Assembly: GCF_963082655.1 (NCBI RefSeq)
Contig: NC_081554.1
Span: 50,470,750-50,534,749 of the forward strand
Reading direction: 5' to 3'
DNA length: 64,000 nucleotides
Source of the DNA: Stomoxys calcitrans
Taxonomy: Eukaryota > Arthropoda > Insecta > Diptera > Muscidae
The notes beneath the pieces were generated by a model. That model ran no database searches. It was given only the letters and a program-made list of their open reading frames with translations, and was not told the DNA's origin. A program made the translations under genes and the position numbers. Each line of letters opens with the position of its first letter. Within the stretch, counting starts at the first letter, position 1. This document shows positions 45,272 to 56,540 of this stretch, in pieces.

Positions 45272-46711
45272 TTTAATGTTTTCGCCAGGATTCAAACCCA
45301 TGATCAAAGTGCAAGATAAGCTCTATGTTACGGTAACAACAAAGTTTGGTAGAGTCCATCTTAACACTTAACTGAAGTTTCGTCTGTACTATGGTTCAAC
45401 TCCATAACTTTATTTTTAAAGAACGAATGGCAGACGTACAGTAAAATGCAAATGGAGTGATGGAATTGGTATAGTCGTAGCCGATGGTGGTTTGTTTTCT
45501 TATTTCCCCCTACTGTTTTAGTATTTTATCTAATCAAAAGGTTTTTATTATCTTACAAAAAAGCCACCCTTTAGTGAACAATTCCCAGCAAAGCTTTATA
45601 CAGACTACCCTGTGTATTCAGCTACCATAGACAATAGCTCCTGTTTATATTTTTTTCAAACAGGCAGAAAAATATAGACTGATTTATGATTTTGTTTATT
45701 TAATAACATTTATTTTTCGCTTAATTTGTGGTTTTTTTAATTTATTTATTAAATGCCTGTTGTGTTTACCCGCCAATAATTGTTTCACTCCCAATCACCA
45801 CTCCCAATCGTCATCATCCTGCAATGATTAGTTCGCGGTAAGTGGTAACATAATCCCGTGACAATTGTATCTGTATCTGTAATTGCTTTTGATTCTATTT
45901 CTATAACAACATGTGGATGTGGATGTGGATATGCCTGAATGCTGCCTGCCTGGGTGGGGATGTTGTTTTCAATTTAGAAATGCCATAAAATTTAATTAAA
46001 TCCTTTGATGCTGTGGCCAAGCCAATTTCCACATGTTGCCACAGCAACATTAATGGCACGAGTGCATGCGAAGCACTTCAACTTGGAGTTGGGCGGCATT
46101 CGTAAGCATTGCGCCGTAGAACTAACTACTCATCACACTGCGAGTATGTGATTGGCTTTTAATTTTGTTCGCAGTAGTTAATTTTAATTACTTTAGTTTT
46201 TTTTTTTATTTTTATTTTATTATTATTATTATTTGTGTTTGTTGTTTGTTTAGTTGGCAATCAGCATTAGTTGTTGTTTTTGCTCTGTTCCATATGATTT
46301 ATTTGCATGGGCACTATTTTAATTATGTTGGTATTTTGAATAGAGTACTACATAATTAGGAGTACGATGGGTTTCCCAAAGCCTAGGATTATAGCAAAAT
46401 CTTGACTTAATAGCACTTGCAAACCACAAATCCAAATTCCAATTGAAATGATTGAGGGAACAAAATGTTGATTTCATGGCAAATTTCAGCTCACTAACTT
46501 TATAGGATGTTAGAAGCAGCTACCCCAGATGACTCTAGGCGGCAGGTTAGTGTCCTCAATTGAGATAAGGAAGGAAGCCAGATGGGCCTAGATTTTGCCC
46601 AGATAGAACCTTTACTTGGCATCCCTCATCTTCTTTGTCTGATAATCAACATTGTAAAAGTCTTAGGAGACCAAACACCGAAAAGCATATCCTTTAAGAA
46701 CAAATCGAACT
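45272..46711. other. Noncoding stretch
   Basis: The first bases may continue a decayed SINE (CGCCAGGATTCAAACCCATG). T-rich and ATTATT-rich sequence follows near 46200. No gene recognised. Confidence 0.45.
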
Positions 46712-48145
46712 TCTCTATCTAGTGAGAATTGCACCCTTTAGGAGCTGAAGAAGTAAAATAGGGAGATCGGTTTATAGGGGAGCTGTATTAGGCTTTAAAC
46801 CGATTCAGACCATATTCAACACGAATGTTAAAGGTAATAAGAGAAGCCGTTGTACAAAACTTCAGCCAAATCGGATAATAATTGCGACTTGAAGATGCTC
46901 AAGAAGTCAAGACCCCGGATCGGTTTATATGACAGCTATATCAGGTTATGGATCGATTTGAACCATACTTATCAAAAATGTTGGAAGTCATAACAAAACA
47001 TCTCATGCACAATTTCAGCTAAATCGGATAATAATTTCGCCGTCTTGTGGCTGAAGAAGTCAAGACTCCAGATCGGTTTATATGGCAGCTATATCAGGTT
47101 ATGGACCGATTTGAACCATTCTTAATCCAGTTGTTGGAAGTCGTAGCAAAACACGTTATGCAAAATTTCAGCAAAATCGGATATGAATTGCTCCCTGTAG
47201 AGGCTCAAGAAGTCAAGACCCCAGATCGGTTTATATGGCAGCTATATCAGGTTATGAACCGATTTGAACCATTCTTAATCCAGTTGTTGGAAGTCATAGC
47301 AAAACACGTCATGCAAAATTTCAGCAAAATCGGATATGAATTGCGCCCTCTAGAGGCTCAAGAAGTCAAGATCCCAGATCGGTTTATAAGGCAGCTATAT
47401 CAGGTTATGAACCGATTTGAACCATTCTTGATCCAGTTGTTGGAAGTCATAGCAAAACACGTCATGCAAAATTTCAGCAAAATCGGATATGAATTGCTCG
47501 CTGTAGAGGCTCAAGAAGTCAAGATCCCAGATCGGTTTATAAGGCAGCTATATCAGGTTATGGACCGATTTGAACCATACTTGGCAAAGTTGTTGGAAGT
47601 CATAACAAAACACCTCATGCCAAAATTTCAGCTAAATCGGATAATAATTTCGCCCTCTAGTGGCTCAAGAAGTCAAGACCCCAGATCGGTTTATAGGGCA
47701 GCTATATTAGGTTATGTACCGATTTGAACCATACTTAGCAAAGTTGTTGGAAGTCATAACAAAACACCTCATGCCAAATTTCAGCTAAATCGGATAATGA
47801 TTTCGCAGCTATATCAGGTTATGGACCGATTTGAACCATACTTAACAAAGTTGTTGGAAGTCATAATAAAACATGTATTGCAAAATTTCAGTAAAATCGG
47901 ATATGAAAAGCTCCCTGTAGAGGCTCAAGAAGTCAGGACCCCAGATCGTTTTATATGGCAGCTATATCAAAACGTGGACCGATATGGGTCATTTACAATC
48001 CCAACCGACCTACACTAATAAGAAGTATTTGTGCAAAATTTCAAGCGGCTAGCTTTACTCCTTCGATAGGTAGCGTGCTTTCGACAGGCAAACGTCATGA
48101 CATTCGACTTAGAATGTCATGACGATCAAGAATATATATACCTGA
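46712..48145 (-). mobile_element. DINE-1-like element with 153-bp array
   Basis: About eight central units with CAGATCGGTTTATATGGCAG, GGACCGATTTGAACCATA and CAAAATTTCAGC lead into the head in reverse (TAGCTTTACTCCTTCGATAG, GACGATCAAGAATATATATA). The CTTGTT terminus is missing. The 153-bp unit keeps one frame open on the + strand at 47047-47727 (51-residue repeats starting EVKTPDRFIWQLYQV). I regard this as incidental. Confidence 0.9.
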
Positions 48146-48149
48146 TGAG

Positions 48150-49147
48150 GTCTGACATTCCAGTCAATTCTACGGAAGCTGGAAAGAGAATCAGATTTCC
48201 CGAAGAGCAAAACATGGCTAAAATGTTGAAGAAGAAAAAGAGCTTCCCGCTTTCAAGTACTCTGGCAAACCAAGCCAGCCTTCCCGCAATGGAGACTCCA
48301 GACAGTGTCCTGCGGAGGTAGACAAAGTCGGAACAGGAGCGAAGGAAGCGCGAACGGCCCCTGAGTCTTCATGGAGGACTGTGACTTCCAAGAGGATGCC
48401 ACAGCCATCACGGAAGGGAAAGGGAAGAGCATAACACTGCTAAAATGCTGAAGAAGAAACAGAGCTCCCCGCTTTCAAGTACTCTGGGAAAACCAAGCCA
48501 GCCCTCCGGCAATGGAGACTCCAGACAGTGTCCTACGGAGGTAGATAAAGTCGGAACAGGAACGAAGGAAGCGTTCACGGCCTTTGAGTCTTCATGGATT
48601 TCTGTGACTTCCAAGAGGATACCACAGCCATTCCGGAAGGGAGTGGCAAGGAAGCACAACAGAGATGGTAGGATTCCACCAGATCGTCGGTTCAAGGTGA
48701 GGCATTTGTTTTGGGCGATCACGGAATGCGTGAGGTGGTGTGGTGCTAACGCGAGGACGTCGAGTTTGAACATCTTTACGGATAGTAAACTGGCCACAAG
48801 GGCAATAACAAGCAGAACGGTATGGTTACGAACTGTCTTGGAGTGTAAGAAGGAGATTAGCGTCTTCTCTGAGGATGGCAAAATCCGCATCGTTTAGATG
48901 CCGGGCCATGACGGATTAGGGGGGAATGAAAGGGCAGACGAATCGTTGCGACAAGTGATAGCATGTGTGGGGAAGATGATAAGACGTTGGAGAATTTCCA
49001 ATGTCATTGCCCGGCTTTTGCGACTTAAAGACACCGCTACTTAGGTGGGGACACAATACCAGACATGAGCCAACATAGGGGCGTGGCATGGAAAATAATT
49101 AGGGATTAGGGGGAATTCTTAACTTAGATTTTCTGTTTCAAAGTTAG
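48150..49147 (+). pseudogene. Internally deleted non-LTR retrotransposon (copy D): ORF1 piece joined to RNase H
   Basis: The first part holds a probable ORF1 segment (GKRIRFPEEQNMAKMLKKKK) present twice as a tandem duplication of about 230 bp (48195-48425 and 48425-48650). It is followed immediately by RNase H sequence: ITECVRWCGANARTS, IFTDSKLATRAITSR, MPGHDGLGGNERADESL. The zinc motif MCGEDDKTLENFQCHC and HRYLGGDTIP come next. Endonuclease and RT are missing, so this is a deletion derivative. It carries stops (before MPGH) and further small deletions. The RNase H part is close to copy C (29876-30882). Confidence 0.85.
48195..48650. repeat. Tandem duplication of about 230 bp in the ORF1 piece
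   Basis: CCCGCTTTCAAGTACTCTGG and CAATGGAGACTCCAGACAGT each occur twice, about 230 bp apart, with modest divergence. Confidence 0.9.
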
Positions 49148-49217
49148 TTTTTTAGTATTTAGAACTTACGGCAAGCCGATTACTGGCTCTTTTCAATCCA
49201 ACCTAACCTAACCTTAC
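49148..49217 (+). other. 3' UTR and CCTAA-like tail of copy D
   Basis: GTATTTAGAACTTACGGC, AAGCCGATTACTGGCTC and CCAACCTAACCTAACC match the end of copy C at 31476-31545. Confidence 0.8.
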
Positions 49218-50768
49218 TTAGGCATAGAGCTGTATGAAAATCATATCTCTGCAGATCACATTTTCCAAATAGGCTTCTTACGAAAGTTAAATGGCCCATA
49301 AGCCCTAAAACTTTCATGGTGATGAACTACCTGACCATAGCATTTTAAAGTAATTGCCAACATAAAGGAAACTATCGTTACTTTCCCCTGTGCTTTCCTG
49401 TTTTTCCCCTCTCTTATTCTACTTCGGCATTACGAAAAGGTTAACTATGTTGATTTTTCTTTGTTTCCTTATTGATTGGCTAAAATCTCACTTATCTTAT
49501 GGCCCATATCGTTTGCATTTACTTTTCCCTTTTCTTTTTTCAATGCCTTTTCTACATTTTCGATTAACTGGCAAAGACTGGGGTTGAGTCTTCCATTTCA
49601 TCCCATTTACCCACTTAACTTTTGACCATATTCAGGCCATTGGTGAACAATTTGCCATAGACTTTTTTTTGATTGGATACGTGGGGGCCCATCAACCCCT
49701 TTCTGGGTTGTTCGTGCTGTTTTGTTTGTTCACTTTATGGCTGGCATTTATTTGTTTTCCCTCAAAATTATTTCGCTAGCGAGCACCTCAGAAAAGGGCA
49801 GAAAAAGGAAATCTCTATACCGGCAATAAAATGTTTTTTGTTTTTTTTTTGTGGTGCCATTACACGAATTGTTGTTTGCCAAGCGCTCGCTTGGCCTTAT
49901 AAGTCAAGACAAAGCAACCAGAACAATCGAAGCAGTACGGTTAGGCGTTTACTCGCCTAGGAACATGAAACATTTCAATTTGCTATGACAATTAACTGTC
50001 AGACAGTCAATCAATATGTCAATTGCTATGCCTTGGTTCCTGCTCTTCTTGTTGCTGGTTGATGTGTCGCTGTCATTGTCGATGTCACTGCTGCATTGGC
50101 TGTCGACAATGCTGATTTGTGGCAAAGCCGGGTGAGTAGTGGGTGGTTGTTTCTAGCTGAAATTAAGACAGTTCCTATGACCACCACCATTCATTGTGTA
50201 ATCAATGGATGATTGTCTTAAAGTTTTACAACTTCAGGAAGGAAGAGTGATTCTCGATTCTTCTCTATGGCAGGGAGTAGTTATTATTTTACTAAACTAT
50301 CAGTAGGTGATATGCCATGAATATTTAATACGAACAAAGCAAACACCTTAAGGGCCTGCGACACTCTTGAGTGACTGTGAGTAAATATAGAACCTTTTCA
50401 TGCTACCGGGGAAAAAGGCCGTTTCCATGGCATGTGCTTCTATTTACATTGAGAGGGCACAGCAAACAAGGCAGGTGTAGAAGTGTTAAGTTTATTTGAC
50501 TTCTAATTAGAGGATTGTTTTTAGAAAAATAAATTCCTATTTAATAGAAAATGAATTAGGAAAACATCCAAGTTCATTATAATGATAATGATCTTTGTCC
50601 AAGCAATGGCAAACCAAGTTTTATTAATTGGCCTATTACAATTGACAGGTTTAGTGGACGTATTCTGAATATTTTAATTGGGAAAGAAGTCCATGACAAA
50701 AGAAAAAAGCTGAGGAAAGCAACCAAAGGTCTAAGGAATAGGACTGGTAGACCAAAGCACTACCATGT
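49218..50768. other. Noncoding stretch
   Basis: No recognisable gene. Short frames such as 49390-49587 and 49673-49960 are hydrophobic but lack family features. Confidence 0.45.
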
Positions 50769-53348
50769 ACCGTATACAGTTGAAAACACATAACTGAAAT
50801 ACGCTTAAGTGAAATAACCCGTTTAAATGAAATTTGATGAAAAGTACCGCTCATTCAATTGGAATTAAATTCGCTTTAGTGTAATATCGCTTAAGTGAAA
50901 AAACTCGTTTAAGTGAAATTTGATGAAAAGTAACACTCATTCAATGAAATTGAATTCGCTTTAGCGAAATATCGTTTTATTGACATATCGCTTTAGCGAA
51001 ATATCGCTTTACTGAAAAATCCGTTTAACTGAAAACATTTTTGTATCTCAAATTTCCGTTTTCATATGAACCTGAAATCGCAGAAATAAAATCTTATATT
51101 TATGGAAACTTCAGTCGAAACCGGATAAGCGAAACGCTCAAAATTCATCAATTTGGTTTCACTTATCCCAAAGTTTCAGTTAATTCGGATAAGTGCAATT
51201 AATTTTGAGTTATGCAGGATAAGCGTAAGTTTAAATAAATTAAATTTCAAAGCATTAATTTTGTATGAAATTTCTTGAGATGAAAAAGAACAATGTTGAG
51301 CAGTAGTCTTTGAAAGGCAGAATAAGTGAAAAATCTCGTTTAAGCGAAATTTGATGAAAAGTTCCACTCATTTTTGGTGTTATTCATGGAATTAAATTCG
51401 CTTCATTGAAATATCGCTTTAGCGAAATATCGTTTTTTTGAAATATCTCTTTGGCGAAATATCGCTTTACTGAAAATACTGTTTAATTGCAAACATATTT
51501 ACTTCTCAAATTTTCTTTTTATATGAATCTGAAATCGCAGAAGTGAAAAACTTATTTTCAAGGAAAGCTACTGTCCAAAACGGATAAGCGAAACGCTAGA
51601 ATTGCATCAATTGGGTTTCATTTATTCGTAATTTTCAGTTAAGCCTTATTCGGATAAGTGCAATTAGTTTTGAGTTAAGCCATATAATCATAAGTTCAAT
51701 CAAAATTTCCAGTCAAAGTACTAATTATATATGAAATAACTTGAGATGAAAAAGCATTGTTAAGCAGCACTCTTTGAAAGGAAAAATCTCGTTTAAGTGA
51801 AATTTGATGAAAACTTCCACTAATATTTGGTGTTATTCAATGGAATTAAATTCGATTTATTGAAATATCGTTTTAGTAAAATATCGCATTACTGAAAATT
51901 CCATTTAAATTAAAACGTGTGACGTATCTCAAATTTCCTTTTTATATGAATCTGAAATCGCATAAGTGAAATAGTAATTTTTAGGGAAAACTACAGTCGA
52001 AACCGGATAAGCGAAACGCTTAAAAAGCATCAATTTGGTTTCACTTATCCGTAATTTTCAGTTTAGCGTAATTGGGTTAAGTGCAATTAGATTTGAGTTA
52101 AGCCATATAAATTCAAGCGAATTTTCAAGCCAAAGCTCTAATTATGTATAAAATTACTTGAGATGTCAAGGAGCAATGTTGAGAAAAATCTCGTTTAAGT
52201 GGAATTTCGGAGAAGTGAAATTAGTTTTGAGTTAAACCAGATAGACATAATTTCAAGTGAATTTTCAAGTCTACGTACTAATTATGTATGAAATAACCTG
52301 AGATGAAAAAGAGCAATGTTGAGCAGTACTCTTTGAAATGCCGAATCAGTAAAAAATTTCGTTTAAGTGTAATTTGATGAAAAGTTCCACTCATTTTTGG
52401 TGTTATTCGAAGGAATTAAATTCGCTTTATTGAAATATCGCTTTAATGAAATATCTTGTTAGTGAAATATCGCTTTAGCGAAATATCGCTTTACTGAAAA
52501 TTCCGTTTAACTGAAAACATGTTTACGTCTTGAATTTCCTTTTTATATGAAACTGAAATCGCAGTAGTAAAAATTAATTTTTAGGGAAAACTACAGTCGA
52601 AACCGGATAAGCGAAATCCTAAAGATACATCAACTGAGTTCCACTTATCCGTAATTTCAGTTTAGCGAAATTTGGATAAGTGAAATTAGTTTTGAGCTAA
52701 GCCATATTAGTATAAGTGCAAGCGAATTTTCACATCAAAGTTCCAATGATGTATGAAATAACTTGAGTTGAAAAAGAGCAATGCTGAGCATTAGTTTTTG
52801 AAAGGCAGAATCAGTGAAAAATCTCGTTTAAGCGAAATTTGATGAATAGTTTCATACATTTTTGGTGTTATTCAATGGAATTAAAAATTCATTTTATTGA
52901 AATATAGCTTTAGCGAAATATCGTTTTATTGACATATCGTTTTATTTTCCGTTTAACTGAAAACATGTTTACATCTCAAATTTCCTTTTTAAGTGAAACT
53001 GAAATCGCAGTAGTAAAAAACTTATTTTTAGGGAAAACTAACTAATAACTAATAGTTCTTTTAGGGAAAACTAACTAATAACAAATAGTTCTTTTCATCA
53101 AGTTTTACTAAAACGGGATTTTGCTTTAAAGCGTATCACTGTTATGCGGTAAGGGTAATTGTAAAAATTTCGACCAGCAGTATTTGAGTCTTTGGTCTTT
53201 TAGTTCGGTGAAGTAAAAGTTGGCCGTCACTAATGCCATATCGCTTAACTGCAAATTAGTTCCACTTATCCGAACTACGCTTAAATGAAAATTACGGATA
53301 AGTGAAACTAAATGGGCCCATTTTTTAGCGTTTCATTTATACGGTTTC
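50769..53348. repeat. GAAAT-rich satellite with nested 16-bp subunits and inverted last unit
   Basis: Large units are marked by GAAACCGGATAAGCGAAACG near 51117, 51574 (diverged), 51999 and 52602, spaced 425-603 bp. Inside each are 16-17 bp steps such as ATCGCTTTAGCGAAAT, CGTTTAAGTGAAATTT and CGCTTTACTGAAAAT, several self-complementary. From about 53255 to 53348 the unit appears in the opposite orientation (TAGCGTTTCATTTATACGGT). Confidence 0.9.
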
Positions 53349-53394
53349 GACATCTACATAATCATTTTGTCTAGTTGCCGGAGTAGATTTTAGT

Positions 53395-53645
53395 TTAGGT
53401 TGAATGGATGGCCCTTTCCTTTCGAAGTTCCTTCGTCTATTTACTCTTCTCCACAGCCTTCCACCATATCAGTGCACCGTATGTCAGCACTGGTCTCACA
53501 ATGGCCGTTTACCATCCAGTATATCATCTTCGGACTAATTACTCCCTTTTTACCGAACATGCTTCTGCAGGAGTAGAAGGCGCACTTGCCTTTCGGCACC
53601 TTTCCTCTGTACTTCTTTTCCAGCACAGTTTTCAATCGAAGACCA
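53395..53645 (-). pseudogene. Non-LTR retrotransposon RT thumb fragment
   Basis: The minus strand reads KCAFYSCRSMFGKKGVISP and KMIYWMVNGHCETSADIRC, then DMVEGCGEE. These correspond, with a frameshift in the middle, to the post-RT region LYSCKRxxGKxWGLxPKxxxWxYTAIVRPxxTYG of LOA/Jockey/R1-type elements. The related segment in copy B is at about 25635-25710. It is an isolated fragment. Confidence 0.75.
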
Positions 53646-53779
53646 GGCCAAGGACTTCGCCTCCCTTGAGAACTGCAGAGTGATCCTTTACAAAGACGGA
53701 AGTTTAAACTCCGGTATCTTATATTTCCGAGTAAACAGCACTCACTCCATCTATCATGGGTTGGTCCTCAACTTATATC

Positions 53780-54445
53780 TCGTAGCCCATTTCGTGGTAA
53801 GTGGGGGGAAGGGACGGGGGACCCTCCCCTTACTATAACTTTCAAATCCGCCAGATCTCAGAGATGGGTGGGCCGTTTTAAATGAAATTGTGTTTGCACC
53901 CTAAAAGTTTCCTAAACTCTAGAATTGGGTATTTCCCTTCGGTGTAGGGTAACCCCTGGGGGTACCGTCCCTCGCACAAAACTCGCCAATAGGATATAAG
54001 GACCAATCATGAAAATATGGGATTCAAATTTTGGGGCCACCCCTCAAACAGGACATTTTCATCCACCATGGTAATATGAGGCTCAAATGGTAGATATTAA
54101 GGAATGGATCACAAATCTGATTTACGGCTTCTCCCCAAAAGTCCCCGTAAACAGGACATATTTTTGTTCTACGGCAAAATGGGACTCAAATGAAAGATAA
54201 TTCAGAATTGGAGAGGCATATATTGTCGAATTTCGGAGAAAAGGTTGTAGGGGCACGCCCACCCACATCATATTCCCAACAAATTTACCGATCATGACAA
54301 AATGGGGCTCAAATGAAAGGAATTTGTACAAAAGTTTTTATATGAGTACAACTGGAATTATTTACCGACTATGACAACATAGGGTTTAAACAAATGGTAC
54401 CAGTGATTGAAAGAAGGCGAAGCTAAGCGGAACCGTTTCAGCTAG
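53780..54445 (+). mobile_element. Helitron-like element, block 3, with CTAG terminus
   Basis: This is the same family as the blocks at 21694 and 26775 but in reverse orientation: CTCAAATGAAAG units precede the end. The right terminus reads GAAGCTAAGCGGAACCGTTT then CAGCTAG followed by T. A short hairpin (AAGCGG and CCGTTT) followed by CTAG and T is the canonical Helitron 3' end pattern. The left tail (GGGACGGGGGACCCTCCCC, CCAGATCTCAGAGATGGG) corresponds to the non-unit end of the other blocks. No Rep/helicase sequence is present. Confidence 0.75.
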
Positions 54446-54454
54446 TATGATATA

Positions 54455-54691
54455 TTGGCTTGCCCAAAAAGTAATTGCGGATTTTTCATATAGTCGGCGT
54501 TGACAAATGTTTTCACAGCTTGTGACTCTGTAATTGCATTCTTTCTTCTGTCAGTTATCAGCTGTTACTTTTAGCTTGCATTAGAAAAAAAGTGTAAAAA
54601 AAGTATATTTGATTAAAGTTCATTCCAAGTTTTATTAAAAATGCATTTACTTTCTTTTAAAAAATCCGCAATTACTTTTTGGGCAAACCAA
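54455..54691. mobile_element. Mariner-type MITE, copy 4 (237 bp)
   Basis: TTGGCTTGCCCAAAAAGTAA and its counterpart TTTTTGGGCAAACCAA are flanked by TA. It lies ten bases after the Helitron-like terminus. Confidence 0.95.
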
Positions 54692-54724
54692 TAATTATGA
54701 TTTTTTTATAATTTAACCAAAGCA

Positions 54725-55708
54725 AACAAGTAAAAGCGGTTTAAGTTAGGCCGGGCCGAATCTCGGGAACTCACCACCATGAATTCTGCTAAAAATTTAT
54801 ACAAAATAATCTTAGTTTAAGGGCATTATTTTATTCTACATACCAAACATCTGTCAAACCAGCAAAATTAAAGCTCCTAGCCGAGAAACTGGCTAACATG
54901 GGACCTATATCAGGTTATGGACCGATTTAGCACAGTTGTTGGAAATCATAATGGAACATCGCATGCAAAATTTCAGCCAAATAGAACAAAATTTCAGACA
55001 AATTGCGGCTTGTAAGGACTCAAGAAGTCAAATCGGGAGATCGGTTTATATCGTTGCTATAGCAGGTTATAGACCGATTTGGACTTTACTTAGTACAGTT
55101 GTTGGAAGTCATCACAGAACACTAGGTGTAAAATTTAAGCCAAATCGGACAAAAATTGAGGCTTGCAAGGGCTCAAGAAATCAAATCGGGAGATCGGTTT
55201 ATATGAGAGCTTTATAAGGTTATAGATCGATTCGGACCGTACTTGGCTCAGTAGTTATGAGTCATAACAGAACACTGTGCAAAATTTCAACCAAATCGGA
55301 CAAAAATTATGGCTTAAAGGGCTCAAGAAATCAAATCGAGAGATCGGTTTATATGGGAGCTATATCAGGTTCTTGACTGATTTGAACCGTATTTGGCACA
55401 GATGTTGGAAGTCTTAACAGAACATTACATGCAAAATTTCAGCCAAATCGGTCAAAAATTGTGGCTTGTAAGGCCGCAAAAAGTCAAATCGGGAGAACGT
55501 TTTATAAGGGAGCTATATCTAAATCTAAACCGATATGGCTTATTTGAAATCTCCAACGACCTACACCAATATTAAGTATCTGTGCAAACTTTTAAGTGGT
55601 TAGCTTTACGCGTTCCACCTCTTTCGTGATTTCGACAGACGGACGGACATGGCTAGATCGACTAAGAACGTCGAGACGATCAAGAATATATACACTTTAT
55701 TGGATCTT
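54725..55708 (-). mobile_element. DINE-1-like element
   Basis: It starts AAACAAGTAAAAGCGG with hairpin GGCCGGGCCGAA, runs through six central units (GATCGGTTTATATCGTTGC, GACCGATTTGGAC), and ends in the head GACGGACGGACATGGC and ATCAAGAATATATACAC. A SINE piece is fused to its head. Confidence 0.88.
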
Positions 55709-55710
55709 CG

Positions 55711-55870
55711 GGGCCACCGTAGCGCAGAGTTTAGCATGTGAGGTATTCTGCCATGTTAAAACTTCGCTATCAAGTGGTGTTGCTATGCGTCACGTCGTAC
55801 GGACTCGGCGTACAAATGGTGGCCCCTTACCATTGAGCTTAGACTTTATTCAGTATCCCCTGTTCCTTAG
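55711..55870 (+). mobile_element. tRNA-derived SINE, B-box region deleted
   Basis: The A-box region TAGCGCAGAGTTTAGCATG is kept. The B-box section is lost and the body continues GAGGTATTCTGCCATG, GTCGTACGGACTCGGC, CTTACCATTGAGCTTAG and CCTGTTCCTTAGTAG. Confidence 0.82.
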
Positions 55871-56039
55871 TAGAAATTTCGTAGGAGCGTACAAGAATTT
55901 GAATCTACGAACGACCACCTTAAGACATTTTTTCATCTATTGTGATAGTACGGACAGCTGTTACCACGAATCCCCTTTGCAATCGTTTGGTTATTGTTCT
56001 TACAGATGCGGATCTGCGGAGTGAGGGAGACCCTGGCTA

Positions 56040-56475
56040 GGAATAATCATGAATCGATCACTGTACATAAACCCGATTGCAGTGAAGATTGCTTCAATCG
56101 TTTTCAACGAGCATGAGGTCAAATTATCGGTAAAAAAAATTTTGGAAGCTGCTTTGAAGCCGCAGGCTCGCAAATATTTCGGTCATTGACCATGGATGTA
56201 CCAACAAGACTCCCCACCGTCATATAAAACTGGGTATGACGGAAAATAATGTTTTGCACTTCATTTCGTCCACCTGGTGACTGTCCACTTCGCTAGATGC
56301 CAATCCGATGGAATTTTCTATTTGGGCGATTTTAGAGAACTAGAAGAGGATTTAACAAATATTACAGTATGGATGGGCTGAAGAAAACCTTTATACAGGA
56401 ATGGGTCAAAATACCGGCTATTCACAATCGGGCTGCTTGCAACATATATTTTGACCGAATAACATCATAGTGAAG
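56040..56475 (+). pseudogene. maT-like (DD37D-type) mariner transposase C-terminal fragment
   Basis: Across frameshifts the + strand reads KKILEAALKPQARKYFG, PWMYQQDSPPSYKT, VLHFIS, LDANPMEFSIWAIL and then AACNIYFDRITS. These match, in order, the catalytic-core region of maT-type transposases around the second and third acidic residues (QQDSxPxHK and DxNPxDYSxW). The His of the SxPxHK box is changed and stops are present. No termini were found. It is unrelated to the deleted mariner at 16925. Confidence 0.75.
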
Positions 56476-56540
56476 GCAAAAGGTGAGCATATCGAGCAAA
56501 AGTGAATGGATTCTGAAATGTTGATGACTTCCACACATTT

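Noticed and set aside
47047..47727. 226-codon open frame as a host gene
   Set aside because: It is four 51-residue copies produced by the 153-bp repeat of a DINE-1-like element, with no start context or domain; kept only as a testable curiosity.
53408..53683. 91-codon plus-strand open frame
   Set aside because: It is the antisense shadow of a non-LTR RT fragment read on the minus strand.
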